Shown here in pieces: positions 1 through 12,100 of a DNA stretch of 60,000 nucleotides. The translations under genes were made by a program, and so were the position numbers. The notes beneath the pieces are model-generated. The model searched no databases. It saw nothing but the letters and a program-made list of their open reading frames with translations, and was not told where the DNA came from. Location of the stretch: positions 188,001 to 248,000 of the forward strand of contig CAIIXF020000010.1 in assembly GCA_903813345.2 (NCBI GenBank). The letters run 5' to 3'. This DNA comes from Owenia fusiformis. Lineage: Eukaryota > Annelida > Polychaeta > Sabellida > Oweniidae. Position 1 is the first letter of the stretch; every line of letters starts with the position of its first letter.

Positions 1-319
1 GATCTTTGATAACCAAAATACCAGTTAATGGTTTTGATTAAAATGTTATATCCTGATATCTAGGGTAAAAGGAGCTCTGTTGAAGAAGATATTTTCAAGA
101 TGTCAGCTGAATTTAAAAATGGGAACCATTTTTCGTATGAAAAAACATAACCTTTGATCAATCAAATAGCAGTGAACAGATTTGGTTAAAGTTTAATATG
201 TTGATAATTTAGAAGCTCTGTCCATGAAGAAATTTTGAAAGCAATTTTTGTGCGATGTGATTTGCTACTCCATTGAGTTGCTGTTTTCTAGTTTTGACTT
301 TTACTTATTATTGCTGTAG

Positions 320-465
320 GTATACGCTCAGTAAGCTTCAGGAATGATGTTGTAACAATAGGCACGGGTCAAGGTGCTGTGTTATTCTATGATTTACGGA
401 TGGGAAAGTATTTGGAGTGCGACTGTGGCCATCCGTGTCAGCTGACAGCAGGGAAAGGCTGGCTG
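320..465 (+). CDS. DCAF12: DCAF12-like WD40 protein, penultimate coding exon
   Basis: The exon follows a TAG acceptor (317-319) and ends before a GT donor (466-467). It opens with two bases that complete a split codon, then 48 codons. The translation reads [20 protein letters not shown], continues with an LFYDLR blade and ends TAGKGWL. These are the signatures of the last WD40 blades of DCAF12, where GTGQG, LFYD.R and GKGWL are conserved. DCAF12 is known as a substrate receptor of the DDB1-CUL4 ubiquitin ligase that recognises C-terminal degrons; the role here is inferred from family membership. Earlier exons lie to the left of the window. The intron 466-835 shows nothing else. Confidence 0.9.
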
Positions 466-826
466 GTAATTCATACATTTTCTCATTGATTGATAATCAT
501 TTTAAAAGTCCATGGTTTTATATCCTACATGTATGTTGGTTCTCTGAAAATGTAGATATCTTTAGTTGATACAGTGGATGAAACAATGTTTGAACACATT
601 CAAAGTGAACTGATGTACGTAATTAACCAGTTGTAAAGTTTATGATTAATTTCCAAAATTTTCTCTTATATTAGACAAATAATTGTAGTGATGGTGTAAC
701 ATTGTCAGCCTTAAAATTCTTTCAGAGATTATAACGTCATATGCTTTGACCTTATATTGTCTTTCTTTCAGAGGCATGTTATATGCTTTGACCTTTTCAT
801 ATAAGGAACGTTTTATAATTTTCTGA

Positions 827-991
<165 letters not shown>

Positions 992-1245
992 ATTGAAGAT
1001 GTACATGATAAAGGTGATCTTGTGATCATAAAGGACAAATCTCAGATAGACACTGCAGCCATTACAATAGTCTTGCTTCAAGACCCTGGACTATCTACTC
1101 TAACAACTAGTCCACTGTGTTTGAAGCAAGACTAGCATAACAGTGCTTGCGATATATGTATGCAAAGGTTCTTTTTATGACTGGAAAGGAAACTTTGATG
1201 TCACAATGAACATGAAAGAAGATGAAGTTAAATGATTGTAATAAA
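992..1245 (+). other. probable DCAF12 3' UTR with AATAAA
   Basis: This non-coding stretch follows the TGA and is the likely 3' UTR. The first AATAAA polyadenylation signal downstream is at 1240-1245. The true cleavage site cannot be fixed from sequence, and later sites are possible. From 1246 to about 1790 I see nothing recognisable. Confidence 0.5.
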
Positions 1246-1789
1246 GGATGAAATATATTAAGTTAGAAACAGCAAGATAACACACAATTCATTCATTTTG
1301 TAGATCCTTCAAATATATTCCTCAAAAATCTTTATGGGGGGACTTCTATTAGTTTTTGTATCATTTATGATTTTCATATACACTTAATTCATGTCTGATA
1401 TTCAGACACTTCTAGTACAGAAAACCAGCTGGTTGAAAACTCCCAAGAAGTAAACTATTAACAAGCAAGAGCCATGCATGATTACTACGGATTATGGTGG
1501 TTGCATTTTGTTTATATTGCACACTTTTGATACAATTTACAGCATTCTCCACAGGATTTTTTCTCAAGTGGGTGCAAACTTCTCATTTTCACTTTTCAGA
1601 ATCAAATTGGTCAAAATATGCCAATTTTTATGATTTTTCTAATTTTCAAGTGGTTACAAATGAATTTTTAGGTGGGTTCAAGCCAGTTTTTAAAATGTCA
1701 GGCAGGTACTGCACCCACTTGCTTTAATGCTGGAGAGACCACTGATTTATTTTGTTCCATGCTGAAATATCTGAAGCTTATTATTTTTG

Positions 1790-2470
1790 ATGTTAAATAT
1801 TGGCTATCAATTTTTTCATCAACATTTATTGTAATGACTTCAGTATGAATGAAATGTCTCTTGGTGTTCTGGTCCTGGATTGTGATATTGGCTCTTGATT
1901 GGAGAGAGGAAGGGAGGTATTAGCTGATTAGACATTATCCTACACTTAGTGTACTAAATGTATAATAACATTAAAAAATAAATTGATATTTATTGCCGAA
2001 ATGAATAACCCGTAACGATATACTCCGGAAAACCCAATATGCGGAGGATATTGTGATGATATACTCCGCTTGTTGATTTCCCGCCAAATTGACTCTATTT
2101 GGCATGAAATTCATTTTGCAATGATATCATACATTTAGTGCACTCCTTGTAAGTGTAGGATAATAAGAGCATCCTATGATATATCATTTTAATCCACTCG
2201 GTGATCTTTATATTATGCACTCGTTCGCTTTGCTCTCTCGTGTAGATATCAATATCACATCGTAGATAAAAATTATATTCCTCAAAATCATAGGATATCC
2301 TATAATTATTTCTTTTCATGTTAGATCATGATTTTGATATATATATGTTCTATTTTTCTTATGACAGGTAGAGTTTGCTTCTCTTGCTCGGTTTCTTTAG
2401 TCTTTTTGGTCCTTTCCATTTGGCAATTGTGTTTAGACATTTAAATGAATCTTAGATTTGTATTGATTTT
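1790..2470 (+). repeat. dispersed repeat copy A, split by a palindromic insert
   Basis: 1798-1890 and 2321-2470 together match a second copy in the subtilase intron (about 18105-18155 and 20452-20665). Shared words include CTTGGTGTTCTG, CCTGGATTG, GATATTG, TTAGATCATG and TTTTTCTTATG. In copy A the homology breaks at about 1890 and resumes at about 2321, so an insert of about 430 bp separates the halves. Family unknown. Confidence 0.6.
1891..2320. mobile_element. palindromic MITE-like insert in copy A
   Basis: This segment is absent from copy B at the same point. It contains an inverted repeat: 1932-1963 (with ATTATCCTACACTTA and ACTAAATGTAT) is complementary to 2129-2164. No transposase is visible, so it is a non-autonomous foldback element of unknown family. 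The exact ends and any target duplication are not clear. Confidence 0.5.
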
Positions 2471-3597
2471 AACCTAAGGTAATTATCACTTGTTCACAAC
2501 GTTCAGCATAATAGACACTGTAAAGGTGGTTGGAGACAAGACATGGCAAATTAGGAATATGATTACACAATTGTTTTAAATTAAGGCAATATATAATATA
2601 CCTTGGAAGTTTTATTTGTAGACGTTTAATATGTTTGTGCATCTCACTATTTGTATATAAATCTATGTCATATATTATATAATAAATTATGTTTAGGATG
2701 TACATATGGAATCTGAGATATATGAAATAAAAAAACCAATGATGTAAAACTCTGCATTTACACCCATTCTTTTGTGACATAACATGATTGTTGGGTGTTT
2801 AAACGATGACGCATATCATTTACCTAATCGAAAGCTCGTTTCTGGTGTTGCTCACTGTTTAGTATAAAAGGCCCGATCCCGGAATGATACTTGAGGGGTC
2901 ACAGGCTCTATGTCGTTGTGTCAACACCTCTAACTGTTATATAGCATTACTCACTGTTATAAGTATATTATTGATCATCACAAATTTATAAAGGGGAGAT
3001 TCTTATTTTGACAAATCAATTTCACATTCATTGGTAAACTTTCGGGATCTTCTATTTGTGTATAATAAGGAAAAATTGACATCTAAATTTCCCCATAACG
3101 TATTAGTACAGTAAAACCTGTCTAATCCGAACACCCATGGGACTAGCTAAAAGCGTTCAAATTGGCAGGTGTTCAAATTTCGAGGATTTTGTTGGTCAGG
3201 GGGGGGGGGGGGATTTTCATTGTTCAGTCCACTATATTGAACACTTAATACTAAGTCAGAAAACAATAAATGTTGTTGATAAGTTAATTCTACAATAGGC
3301 CTATAGCCTATATGTTATGTTTTATTTATATTTTGAACAATATCATCATTTTAGTAAAAATAACTCTTATATTTTGGCAAAAACTTTGTAATACACTGTA
3401 AAAGTATATGATAGTCTCGTACGAAATCTTATGCTAGTCAAATGACTTATCCCATATGGTTATATAGCACTGCTTTTGCTTGAAAAAGTCCTTCATTGTT
3501 GTTTGTTTCTTTGCACTTTTAGCATTAGCAATATTTGAGTAGATATCCTCTTCAAGTAAAAATAAATTTTCATGAGTTTTCATTCGAGATGGATGTA

Positions 3598-4598
3598 CAG
3601 GGCGTATCAAAAAAACGCAACAAGTAGTTATCTCGTAAAATCACAAAACTAGTGATGACTACATCAATTTCATTCAATGTACCACATAGCCACGTCTCTC
3701 CTCTTTGCAATGATATGTCATTCATTTACATGTGCTGATGGTTGGGTGAGAAATCCTTCCATTTGCACAGTGGGTCAAAATCGGCTCTTGGCCAAGTTTA
3801 AGATATTGAAAAAATCAGTGCAAGGGCTAAGTGCCAATGGAAGTTCCCCTGACTTGAATTCTTGTGACTTTTTCTCTTGGAGCTCTCTCAGGAGCATCTG
3901 TGCTCACAGTTCCTCCACCAGATATTGCAAAACCTCGAGAAAGAATTGCCCATGGGCTGCTTTTCTCTGCTTTAACCCACAGATGACTCGGGGCTGAACC
4001 ATACATGACGTGGACAGATGAGCGCATCTTTATGTGCAAGAAAGGGGTGGCAATTTGGAGGGGTATTGGATGTATTCTTGCAAGAGTATGAACACTTAAC
4101 TGTCTATGCCACACCTGTCACACCTTCTTCCAATAGCCCATATGCCCGTTGTTCTGACTTTTGCAATGTTTAAAACTTGGGTCCGAGCTGAGTTTTGCCC
4201 CACTTTGCAAAGTCAATGATTATTCGGCCAGCCATAATTCCCTGTGAATGAATGATATTCCATTGCAAAGAGGAGTAATCCGGCTTTTTGGTACATTGAA
4301 TGAAAAGGATGCAATCAGCATTGGTTTTATGTTTTCTTTCAATATTGCATCCCCGGGATTGCATCGGGCTCCGTACACTGACTTTTGCGATTTTTATAAC
4401 TTGGCCAAAAGCTAATTTTGGCGCACTTTGCAAATGGAATGATTACACGCCCAACCATGACCAAATATCAATGAATGATATATCATTGTAAAGAGGAGAC
4501 ACATGGCTTTACGGTGCATTGAATGAAATCAATGCTGTTAACATTGGTTTTGTGCTTTTCCGAGATAACAATCTTTTGCGTTTTTTTGATACGCACTG
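3598..4598. mobile_element. degenerate Tc1-like element with long TIRs
   Basis: TA dinucleotides (3596-3597, 4599-4600) flank a 1001-bp element whose ends are CAGGGCGTATC and the inverse CAGTGCGTATC, each followed by ATCAAAAAAACGC. The inverted homology runs about 200 bp: 3598-3810 pairs with 4375-4598. A second copy of the right-end sequence lies at about 4165-4370, so the right terminus is duplicated. The middle has fragments reminiscent of a Tc1-type transposase but no intact frame, so it is probably dead or non-autonomous. Confidence 0.7.
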
Positions 4599-5095
4599 TA
4601 TAATCCCTCAAAATATCAAGGGCATTCAGGATGTCAGATGTATGCCTTTTAGGAGACATTTTAGTGATAGGATATTACGAAGTTGATTTTTTTCTCTTTC
4701 TCGTGATATAACATTGTCTGAAAATGTTGTCTTTGTTGTCCTTGTGATTACAAAACATTTACTGATGGAATCTTAGCTATCATAACAGACCCATGAGATA
4801 TAAAACAGTTAAGACCTGTTCATAATCCAAATCAAAAACATCCAGTTAATTTACAATAAGGATACACCAATTATCTCCCAGATTCTCACCAAATCAAAAA
4901 CATCCAGGTAATTTCCAATAATGATAAGTAAATTGTCTTCTTGATTCACACCTACGTGTATTTCTTAATCCAAACATAAAACATTCAGTTCTTTTCTAAT
5001 AGGATAAACCAATTAACTCCTGAATTCATACCTTTCCAAAACATCCTGTTGTTTTCCACAAATTAGGGATGTCACTGAGACTAAATAAGTTAATT

Positions 5096-7300
5096 AGAAC
5101 AATATCACGGGATGTCATCGCCTGATTTGGTCAATGTTAGGGAGCAGGTCGTTTTTACAATAAATTTCAATATTTTCACACAAAATATGTTTTTACTGAA
5201 AAACTGCTCATTCGCAGAGAAAATGTACTAGCACATGCAATGACAATGTCAATCACGCTTCTGTACGAAATTCGGCGGAAGTCTTTTATAATCTAATACG
5301 AAGTTACTAAAAAAGGCGCGAACGCCCTACACTCAAAATGATCGTTTTTCCATTATAACTTTTTAACGTAATTTAACGAAGGCTTCTAATTATTATCCAA
5401 GATAGTCTAAATACCGATTAAAATATTTCTTACTTCAAACAGATACGCCGTCTTTTATTCAATTTTTTAAAAAATAATAAAAAATAACTCTTGTCAATGT
5501 TAGGGAGCAGTCAATGTTAGGGAGCAAAATGATTTTATCAGAATATTAAAAATGTAGCAAATGGCCATTTAAAATATGTATGGCATTTATAAACTGAACA
5601 ATTTTGTTTGTATGATTATTTGATACCCTTTGGGGAGGAAAGCGTTAAAATTGTAAGAAAATCATTGAAAAGGTTATTTTGCATTTTTTATTTTCAGCTA
5701 AATCCTGTTTACGTTCGTTTTAGAAATATTTAGATGCGAACCATTCCTTCTTTATTCGTTGACCTCTAACTGTAAATGAATGGATGTATCGTTATATACA
5801 CTTTTTGATGATGTCATCAGTTCACAATCCTAAATTGTGGATGATAAATTATCTGAACTGATATATAGGCTTGAGAAATCTCCGACATCCTTCAGTTCTA
5901 TGATTTGATATTTTCCTAGTATTAAAGTAAGAGAGTTAGTCTCGCACTTATCTTTACGACCGGGTATCACCTGATAGCTGGCACAAACGCCAGAAGGGCT
6001 CATTGCGCAGTTACATGTATGATAGTAGATTTTTACACGTATACTTCAATTTGTCAATACTCAGACAATGCAGTATATAACCGATCTCTGTTATATGTGT
6101 ACCACTTGCTAATGATACTCTAAAGCCCGGTATACACCAATGGGACAAGTTGGGACCTCCATAGACTTAACATGGCGTGGGACCTAGTGGGACCTTTTGG
6201 GATTTTGCCCCATGAAGTCCGTGGGAATCAATGGGACTCCGTCGGATTTTGCCCCAACTTGCATATAATCTTGCCCCATCGAGTCCCATGAGGTCCCACG
6301 TTGGACTCGATGGGATTCGATGGGGCAGGATGGGGCAAAATCCCACGGAGTCCCATCTTGCCCCATCGAGAATGAACATGTTCATTCTTTCCATGGGGCA
6401 TCGTGGGATTTCCGATCAGGTCACATGTTATGTGAAGCCCAACATACACCAATGGGGCAAGGTGGGATTTGATGGGACTCCATGGGGCTCGATGGGGCAC
6501 GTTGGGACTTGATGGGGCAAAGTCATCAACCATGGGACTCCGTTGGACTCATTGGGGCAAGTTCGGATTCGATAGGGCAAGATCGGACTCGATGGGCAAG
6601 TGGGATTTTGCCCCATTGGTGTATACTGGGCTTAAGGCTACTTTATTTAAGTTTTGAATGAATTTAATTGTCAAAAAGCGGCTCACTTGCAGACTTGGGG
6701 ACACCCTATATATTAACCTGGGATTACACATACAGTACGTGGCTGGACTGCGTCATCCATATCCACCGTGCAAGCTACTTATTTCACTTTCCAATGTACT
6801 ACAGTAATTATATGAATGAATTATCATGGAATTATTGAGAATATTTTTAATATTCTGATAAAATCATTTTGCTCCCTAACATTGACTGCTCACTAACATT
6901 GACAAGAGTTATTTTTTATTATTTTTTAAAAAATTGAATAAAAGACGGCGTATCTGTTTGAAGTAAGAAATATTTTAATCGGTATTTAGACTATCTTGGA
7001 TAATAATTAGAAGCCTTCGTTAAATTACGTTAAAAAGTTATAATGGAAAAACGATCATTTTGAGTGTAGGGCGTTCGCGCCTTTTTTAGTAACTTCGTAT
7101 TAGATTATAAAAGACTTCCGCCGAATTTCGTACAGAAGCGTGATTGACATTGTCATTGCATGTGCTAGTACATTTTCTCTGCGAATGAGCAGTTTTTCAG
7201 TAAAAAATATTTTGTGTGAAAATATTGAAATTTATTGTAAAAACGACCTGCTCCCTAACATTGACCAAATCAGGCGATGACATCCCGTGAATATTGGTTC
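5096..7300. mobile_element. 2.2-kb foldback element with 457-bp inverted arms
   Basis: 5096-5552 and 6843-7300 are near-perfect reverse complements. Each arm carries three copies of a 16-mer of the type TCAATGTTAGGGAGCA, one of them diverged on the right arm. The core 5553-6842 is unique except for the GGGAC-rich element at 6122-6634. No transposase is visible. It lies within the pogo-like composite. Confidence 0.75.
6122..6634. repeat. GATGGGACTCC-type repeat element with inverted ends
   Basis: The ends are inverted: AAGCCCGGTATACACCAATG at about 6123 and its inverse (CATTGGTGTATACTGGGCTT) ending near 6634. A third copy of the end motif (AAGCCCAACATACACCAA) starts at about 6435. Between them the DNA is built almost wholly from short blocks such as GATGGGACTCC, GATGGGGCAAG and their complements. 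The GC-rich composition differs sharply from the AT-rich surroundings. The open frames in all registers over it are a by-product of the repeat. Confidence 0.65.
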
Positions 7301-7449
7301 TGATAAATAACAACTATAACATTGACTCAATATGTGGCTATAATTGAAATGTCCAGACATTTGATTTCTAATAAAAATGTTCGGATTAGACAGGTCACTT
7401 TTTCAAATCGGGTTATTCACTGTTCAAATAAGGAGGTGTTCAGATTTGA

Positions 7450-8347
7450 AGGGTTTGTGTAAAAAACCGGGTGACCGGGTGACCGGGTACTTAACGTTCC
7501 TAGCAGGGTTAAGATTTTTTTATTCATAACGTTGGATCTGGACGATACATGTACGTTATTTTCGACGTCACGTTTTGAGCTTATTTCACATCGTAAGAAC
7601 GTTTTGACAACGTTAACTTTTAACGTTAACATAACGTCGGTAATGAACCGATTTAGTGAGAACATATTGAAGTATTTGTAACGTTTCCTTAACTCACAAA
7701 TATTTTGAAGCCATTTCCGCAATGTTGAAATTCAACCATCCATCGATGTTTTGCTGAATATTTAAATAACGTCAGATCAATACGATCCATGAACGTCATT
7801 ATTGACGTCACGTTTTGAGGTTATTTCAAATCGAAAAAACGTTTCGACAACGTTAAATTTTAAGGTTGACAATACGTCGGAAATGAACCGACTTAGTGAG
7901 AACACAAAGTTTTTGTCATGTTTTTTTTCCACCAACAAATATTTTGATATTAAAATTTGAGTTACGTCACATATGGACCAATGTAGTAAAAAATCAAACG
8001 TTCCTGTTTGTTATGTTTTCCACACTAACGAACTTTACGGACACGTTACAACAACGTTCTTTTTATACCATCAACAGATGTCTCATGTTTACGTTGCCTC
8101 GATATGTAAAGAACGAAAATGTGCAACGTCTTCTAGGAACTTATATGCTACTTATGAGCAACGTGACATGGACGTCACTGTTTGCTGGATCGCGGACTCG
8201 CGGTATAGGGTAAAACTATCGAACAGCAGTGCACTCGGTAGGCTAAGTCTGTCAAGTCAATTCGCTACTATATATCGGGGGAAATGTGGAACTTTGAAAG
8301 TTGGTAACCCTGCTTGGAACGTTAGGTTCCCCCCTTTTACACAAACC
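7450..8347. mobile_element. foldback element rich in AACGTT and GACGTCA
   Basis: The ends are imperfect inverted repeats: GGTTTGTGTAAAA followed by AACGTTCCTAGCAGGGTTA on the left, and the inverse with AACGTTCCAAGCAGGGTTA on the right. Inside, a segment of about 250 bp occurs twice in tandem (about 7510-7700 and 7760-7915), sharing GACGTCACGTTTTGAG, GACAACGTTAA and TTAGTGAGAACA. The interior is strikingly dense in the palindromes AACGTT and GACGTC. No coding function is visible. Confidence 0.55.
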
Positions 8348-8469
8348 CAGATTTCGAGGTTTTTTAAACATGAGAGTCATGGGAGGAAAAATTGGGACCG
8401 AAAAAAAGTGTTCAAATTGGAAGGTGTTCGGATTAGCCACAGGTGTTCAGATATACAGGTTCTACTGTA

Positions 8470-9096
8470 CACAGCTTGCCATATTAAATATCCTCCAAAT
8501 GAAACAAACATACAAGGATTCTTTGAACAATTACTCTCTCAATAATGTTTTCAGAATCATTATAAACGGATTACTTTATCTCCAAGACAATTTCAATTAA
8601 GTGGATTTTACAAAACACCTCTTACTTCTTAAAAATGGTCTGATCCAGTTTACTCGCCTGGAGACGCCATATTGTTTTTATACGGGAAGCCTATCGGAAC
8701 CCTTTAAGGTAGAATCAGATCCAGAGCTGATTTTTTCCAAAAAATATTTAAATTTCAGGACATTATATTCCGAGGGCATTACCCCTTGCCTATTTTTGAA
8801 AAATCCCCCAAATGCTTTGTCAATGAAAGAACTCTCTCTTTTGGAATATCTGTCAGTCATTTTCTTACGCCAATCATTCAAAGATGGAGCGTCAAATAAC
8901 AAAATCTAGTCCAGTAAATAAAACCTCCAAATCAAGTCACTGTATTCACACAGTGTTATAGCATGACGGTTACACAACCTCTGAAAACGAGGTTGGAAGG
9001 CTACGTTCACTGATCTATCCAATAAAATGGCCTCGATGGAAGAGAAAACTGGTGCACTATTTTCTACTACTGTGTATCAATGAAAGGATGAACGAT
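8470..9096. other. intergenic, no recognisable feature
   Basis: This is the space between the pogo-like composite and the subtilase stop codon. On the minus strand it should hold the subtilase 3' UTR. I see no convincing gene, RNA or repeat. Confidence 0.4.
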
Positions 9097-9151
9097 TTAT
9101 GCAAGCGTCGCATTCGGTGATGCATTCAGTAATTTATATTTTGAACCTAGT
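9097..9151 (-). CDS. subtilase terminal exon with stop
   Basis: On the minus strand a pyrimidine-rich tract ends in GCAG, followed by one base that completes the GA left by the exon at 12422-12501, then 17 codons and TAA (9097-9099). The join reads EWLMKELGSKYKLLNASPNA then TLA. This matches the C-terminal shape of proteinase K relatives, where an ATKN..SG.P..TPN.LA segment closes the protein. The phase, the stop and the C-terminal resemblance agree, but the exon is short. Confidence 0.72.
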
Positions 9152-12100
9152 CTGCAAATTGATGCCCGTGGATAACATGAAATAAGAGAAAACTTGTCGA
9201 GTTTAAAATTCAAAACTACACAAAATTTAGTAATTTGTTTATTTTTGTTGTTAGGGCATGGTCTACATTGCCTGAAAACCTTGGGGTATATAGATGTATA
9301 TAACCTACATACGATCATACAAAGCCATACAAAGATTAATGTGTACAAAACATCCATGACTATATTCAAATGGACTTTTTAATTTATTAAAAGATGGAAG
9401 ACAGTTGAGGAAGCGGCCAATAGTAACATATAGTAAGTATTGTTTTTAGTACATGCACAGCAAGTCCGAGTGTTCATGTTCATCATTCACATTATCATGT
9501 TAGTATTGTATGTAGTACATGTACAGTAAGCCCGAGTACTAATGTTCATCATCCATCATTCACATTTAGGGATAGAAAGTATTCTATTAGATGTAGTACT
9601 CTGGTGATCATCCATCTGAACCAGTCCTGTCATAGTGGAACTATAAATTAAAGAAAATGAGCTATAGTAACTAGTATCAGGCAATATTTTTCAATTGTTA
9701 CATAAAAATTAAACAGGAATGAAATACTAGTGAACAAAAACACTAAATTCAAAGTCAATGATTATCTGCAAGCCCTCTCTCACATAATTAATGTCTTTAA
9801 CAGTGTTGTTCAAAGTGGAAAACGTAATGATACTAGTATATCGAAAATAGTTACTAGTAAATAAAGGTAGGTTCATTTTGAGAAAAGGACTATCACAATG
9901 TTAAGCACTTACTCTTTCATTAGCCATTCATAATTTATTCATTTTGAGGAAATGACTATCACAATATAAAGCACTTGCTCTTTCATTAGCCATTCAGAAT
10001 GAATTTATTTTGAGAAAAGGACTATCACACCAATATAAAGCACTTGCTCTTTCATGAGCCATTCATAATGAATTCATTTTGAGAAAAGGACTATCACACC
10101 AATATAAACACTTGTTCTTTCATCAGCCATTCATAATGAATTGATTTTGAGAAAAGGACTGTAAGAATATAAAGCACGTGCTCTTTCATTAGCCATTCAT
10201 AATGAATTTATTTTGAGAAAAGGACTATCAGAATATAAAGCACTTGGTCTTTCATAAGCCATTCATAATGAATTTATTTTGAGAAAAGGACTATCACACC
10301 AATATAAAGCACTTGTTCTTTCATTAGCCATTCATAATGAATTGATTTTGAGAAAAGGACGATCGCAATATAAAGCACTTGCTCTTTCATTAGCCATTTA
10401 TAATGAATTCATTTTGAGGAAAGGACTATCAAAATATATAGCACTTCTCTTCCATTAGCCATTCATAATGAATTCATTCTGAGGAAAGGACAATCGCAAT
10501 ATAAAGCACTTGCTCTTTCATTAGACGTTCATAATGAATTCATTTTGAGAAAAGGACTATCGAAATATAAAGCACGTGTTCTTTCATTAGCCATTCATAA
10601 TGAATTCATTTTGAGGAAAGGACTATCGAAATATAAAGCACTTGCTCTTCTATTAGCAATTCATAATGAATTCATTTTGAGAAAAGGACTATCACACCAA
10701 TATAAAGCACTTGCTCTTGCATTAGCCATTCATAATGAATTCATTTTGAGAAAAGGACTATCACACCAATATAAAGCACTTGTTCTTCCATTAGCCATTC
10801 ATAATGAATTGATTTTGAGAAAAGGACCATCGCAATATAAAGCACTCGCTCTTTCATTAGGCGTTCATAATGAATTCATTTTGAGAAAAGGACTATCGAA
10901 ATATAAAGCACGTGTTTTTCATTAGCCATTCATAATGAATTCATTTTGAGGAAAGGACTATCGAAATATAAAGCACTTGCTCTTTCATTAGCCTATTTAT
11001 AATGAATTCACTTTGAGAAAATGACTATCGAAATATAAAGCACTTGCTCTTCTATTAGCAATTCATAATGAATTCATTTTGAGAAAAGGACTATCACACC
11101 AATATAAAGCACTTGTTCTTGCATTAGCCATTCATAATGAATTCATTTTGAGAAAAGGTCTTTCACAATATAAAGCACTTGCTCTTTCATGAGCCATTCA
11201 TAACGAATTCGCTTGAGAAAGGACTATCAAAATACGAGGGTTGATCCAGAAGTTCCGAACTATTTGCTCTAAAAATCTAATTAATATTTTATAAATATTG
11301 TTAATATTTGGCCACAACCACCCCATATATAGTAGTATCATTTTGTGTAAAAATAAGCAATAAATTTGACCAGCAACATAGGTGTCTGGTTTCCATAGCA
11401 GCATGACAACAGGGTAGGTGGAGCTGGAATTAATCAAACTTTATTCAAAATGTCAACACTCGAAGAGCTATTTCAGATTATTTCAATTTGTGGAGTTTCA
11501 CCCCCATAAAATCTCATACAATAGGTCATTATAGTTTATAAGTTCAGTCGCCTTCAAAATAGTTAACACCATGTGCTACACATTTCTTACAGCGTTTCAA
11601 CCGGTCCTGAAATACATGGTGAAGTCAGTCCACCTTTAGCTGTAGCACGCCATAGTAAATGCCTGGATAATTAAGGCCAGCTTCGTCATCGAATTGGAAA
11701 CATATGAAAGTCACATGGTGCCATATCAGGGGAATATGGTAGATGGGGCTGTAGTTTGGCCTGCAAGCACTCGTATATTGCCTCTGTTGTAACATTGGCT
11801 CTGTGGGCTTGGGCATTATCATGGTGAAGATAACAATTCCCTAGGAGATCTGGTCATTTTTATCTCATAGCATCTTTAAGATCTTTCTTCAGCACCCAGA
11901 ACACATTTTTAAACTGAGTGTCATACCTAATTGATTGACTCAAAATAGATCAACATACCTCATAAAAGTAATCTAGTTTACAACTTTATAAATACTGATA
12001 AGGTTTTGTAGCTGATCTTTGAATAATAAGCTTCATTGACGGTGACTCCTGTTGCCACAGAATCAGGATAACTGTGTCGTACTCTTGCTCCACCTACCCT

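Larger units (their letters stand above)
3109..8467. mobile_element. nested composite with pogo-like terminal repeats
   Basis: The left end (CAGTAAAACCTGTCTAATCC from 3109, preceded by TA at 3107-3108) is the inverse of the right end (CAGTAGAACCTG read on the minus strand, followed by TA at 8468-8469). Both ends continue with repeated words of the type CTAATCCGAACACC and GTTCAAATTGG. The CAGT..AACCT start and the TA target fit pogo/Tigger-type ends (family knowledge). No pogo transposase is visible. Further copies of the terminal words at 7380-7450 and 8400-8450, and the elements listed below, show that the original element was filled by later insertions. Confidence 0.6.

Noticed and set aside
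6167-6657. Overlapping frames on both strands in the GGGAC-rich element
   Set aside because: Low-complexity repeat opens all frames; no domain and no conserved start.
7896-8545. Overlapping + strand frames of 105 and 190 codons
   Set aside because: They run across the end of the ACGT-rich foldback and into the pogo-like terminus; no domain is visible.
10545-10925. 126-codon repetitive + strand frame (RKGLSKYKAL units)
   Set aside because: It is antisense read-through of the 66/69-bp minisatellite, whose unit length is a multiple of three.
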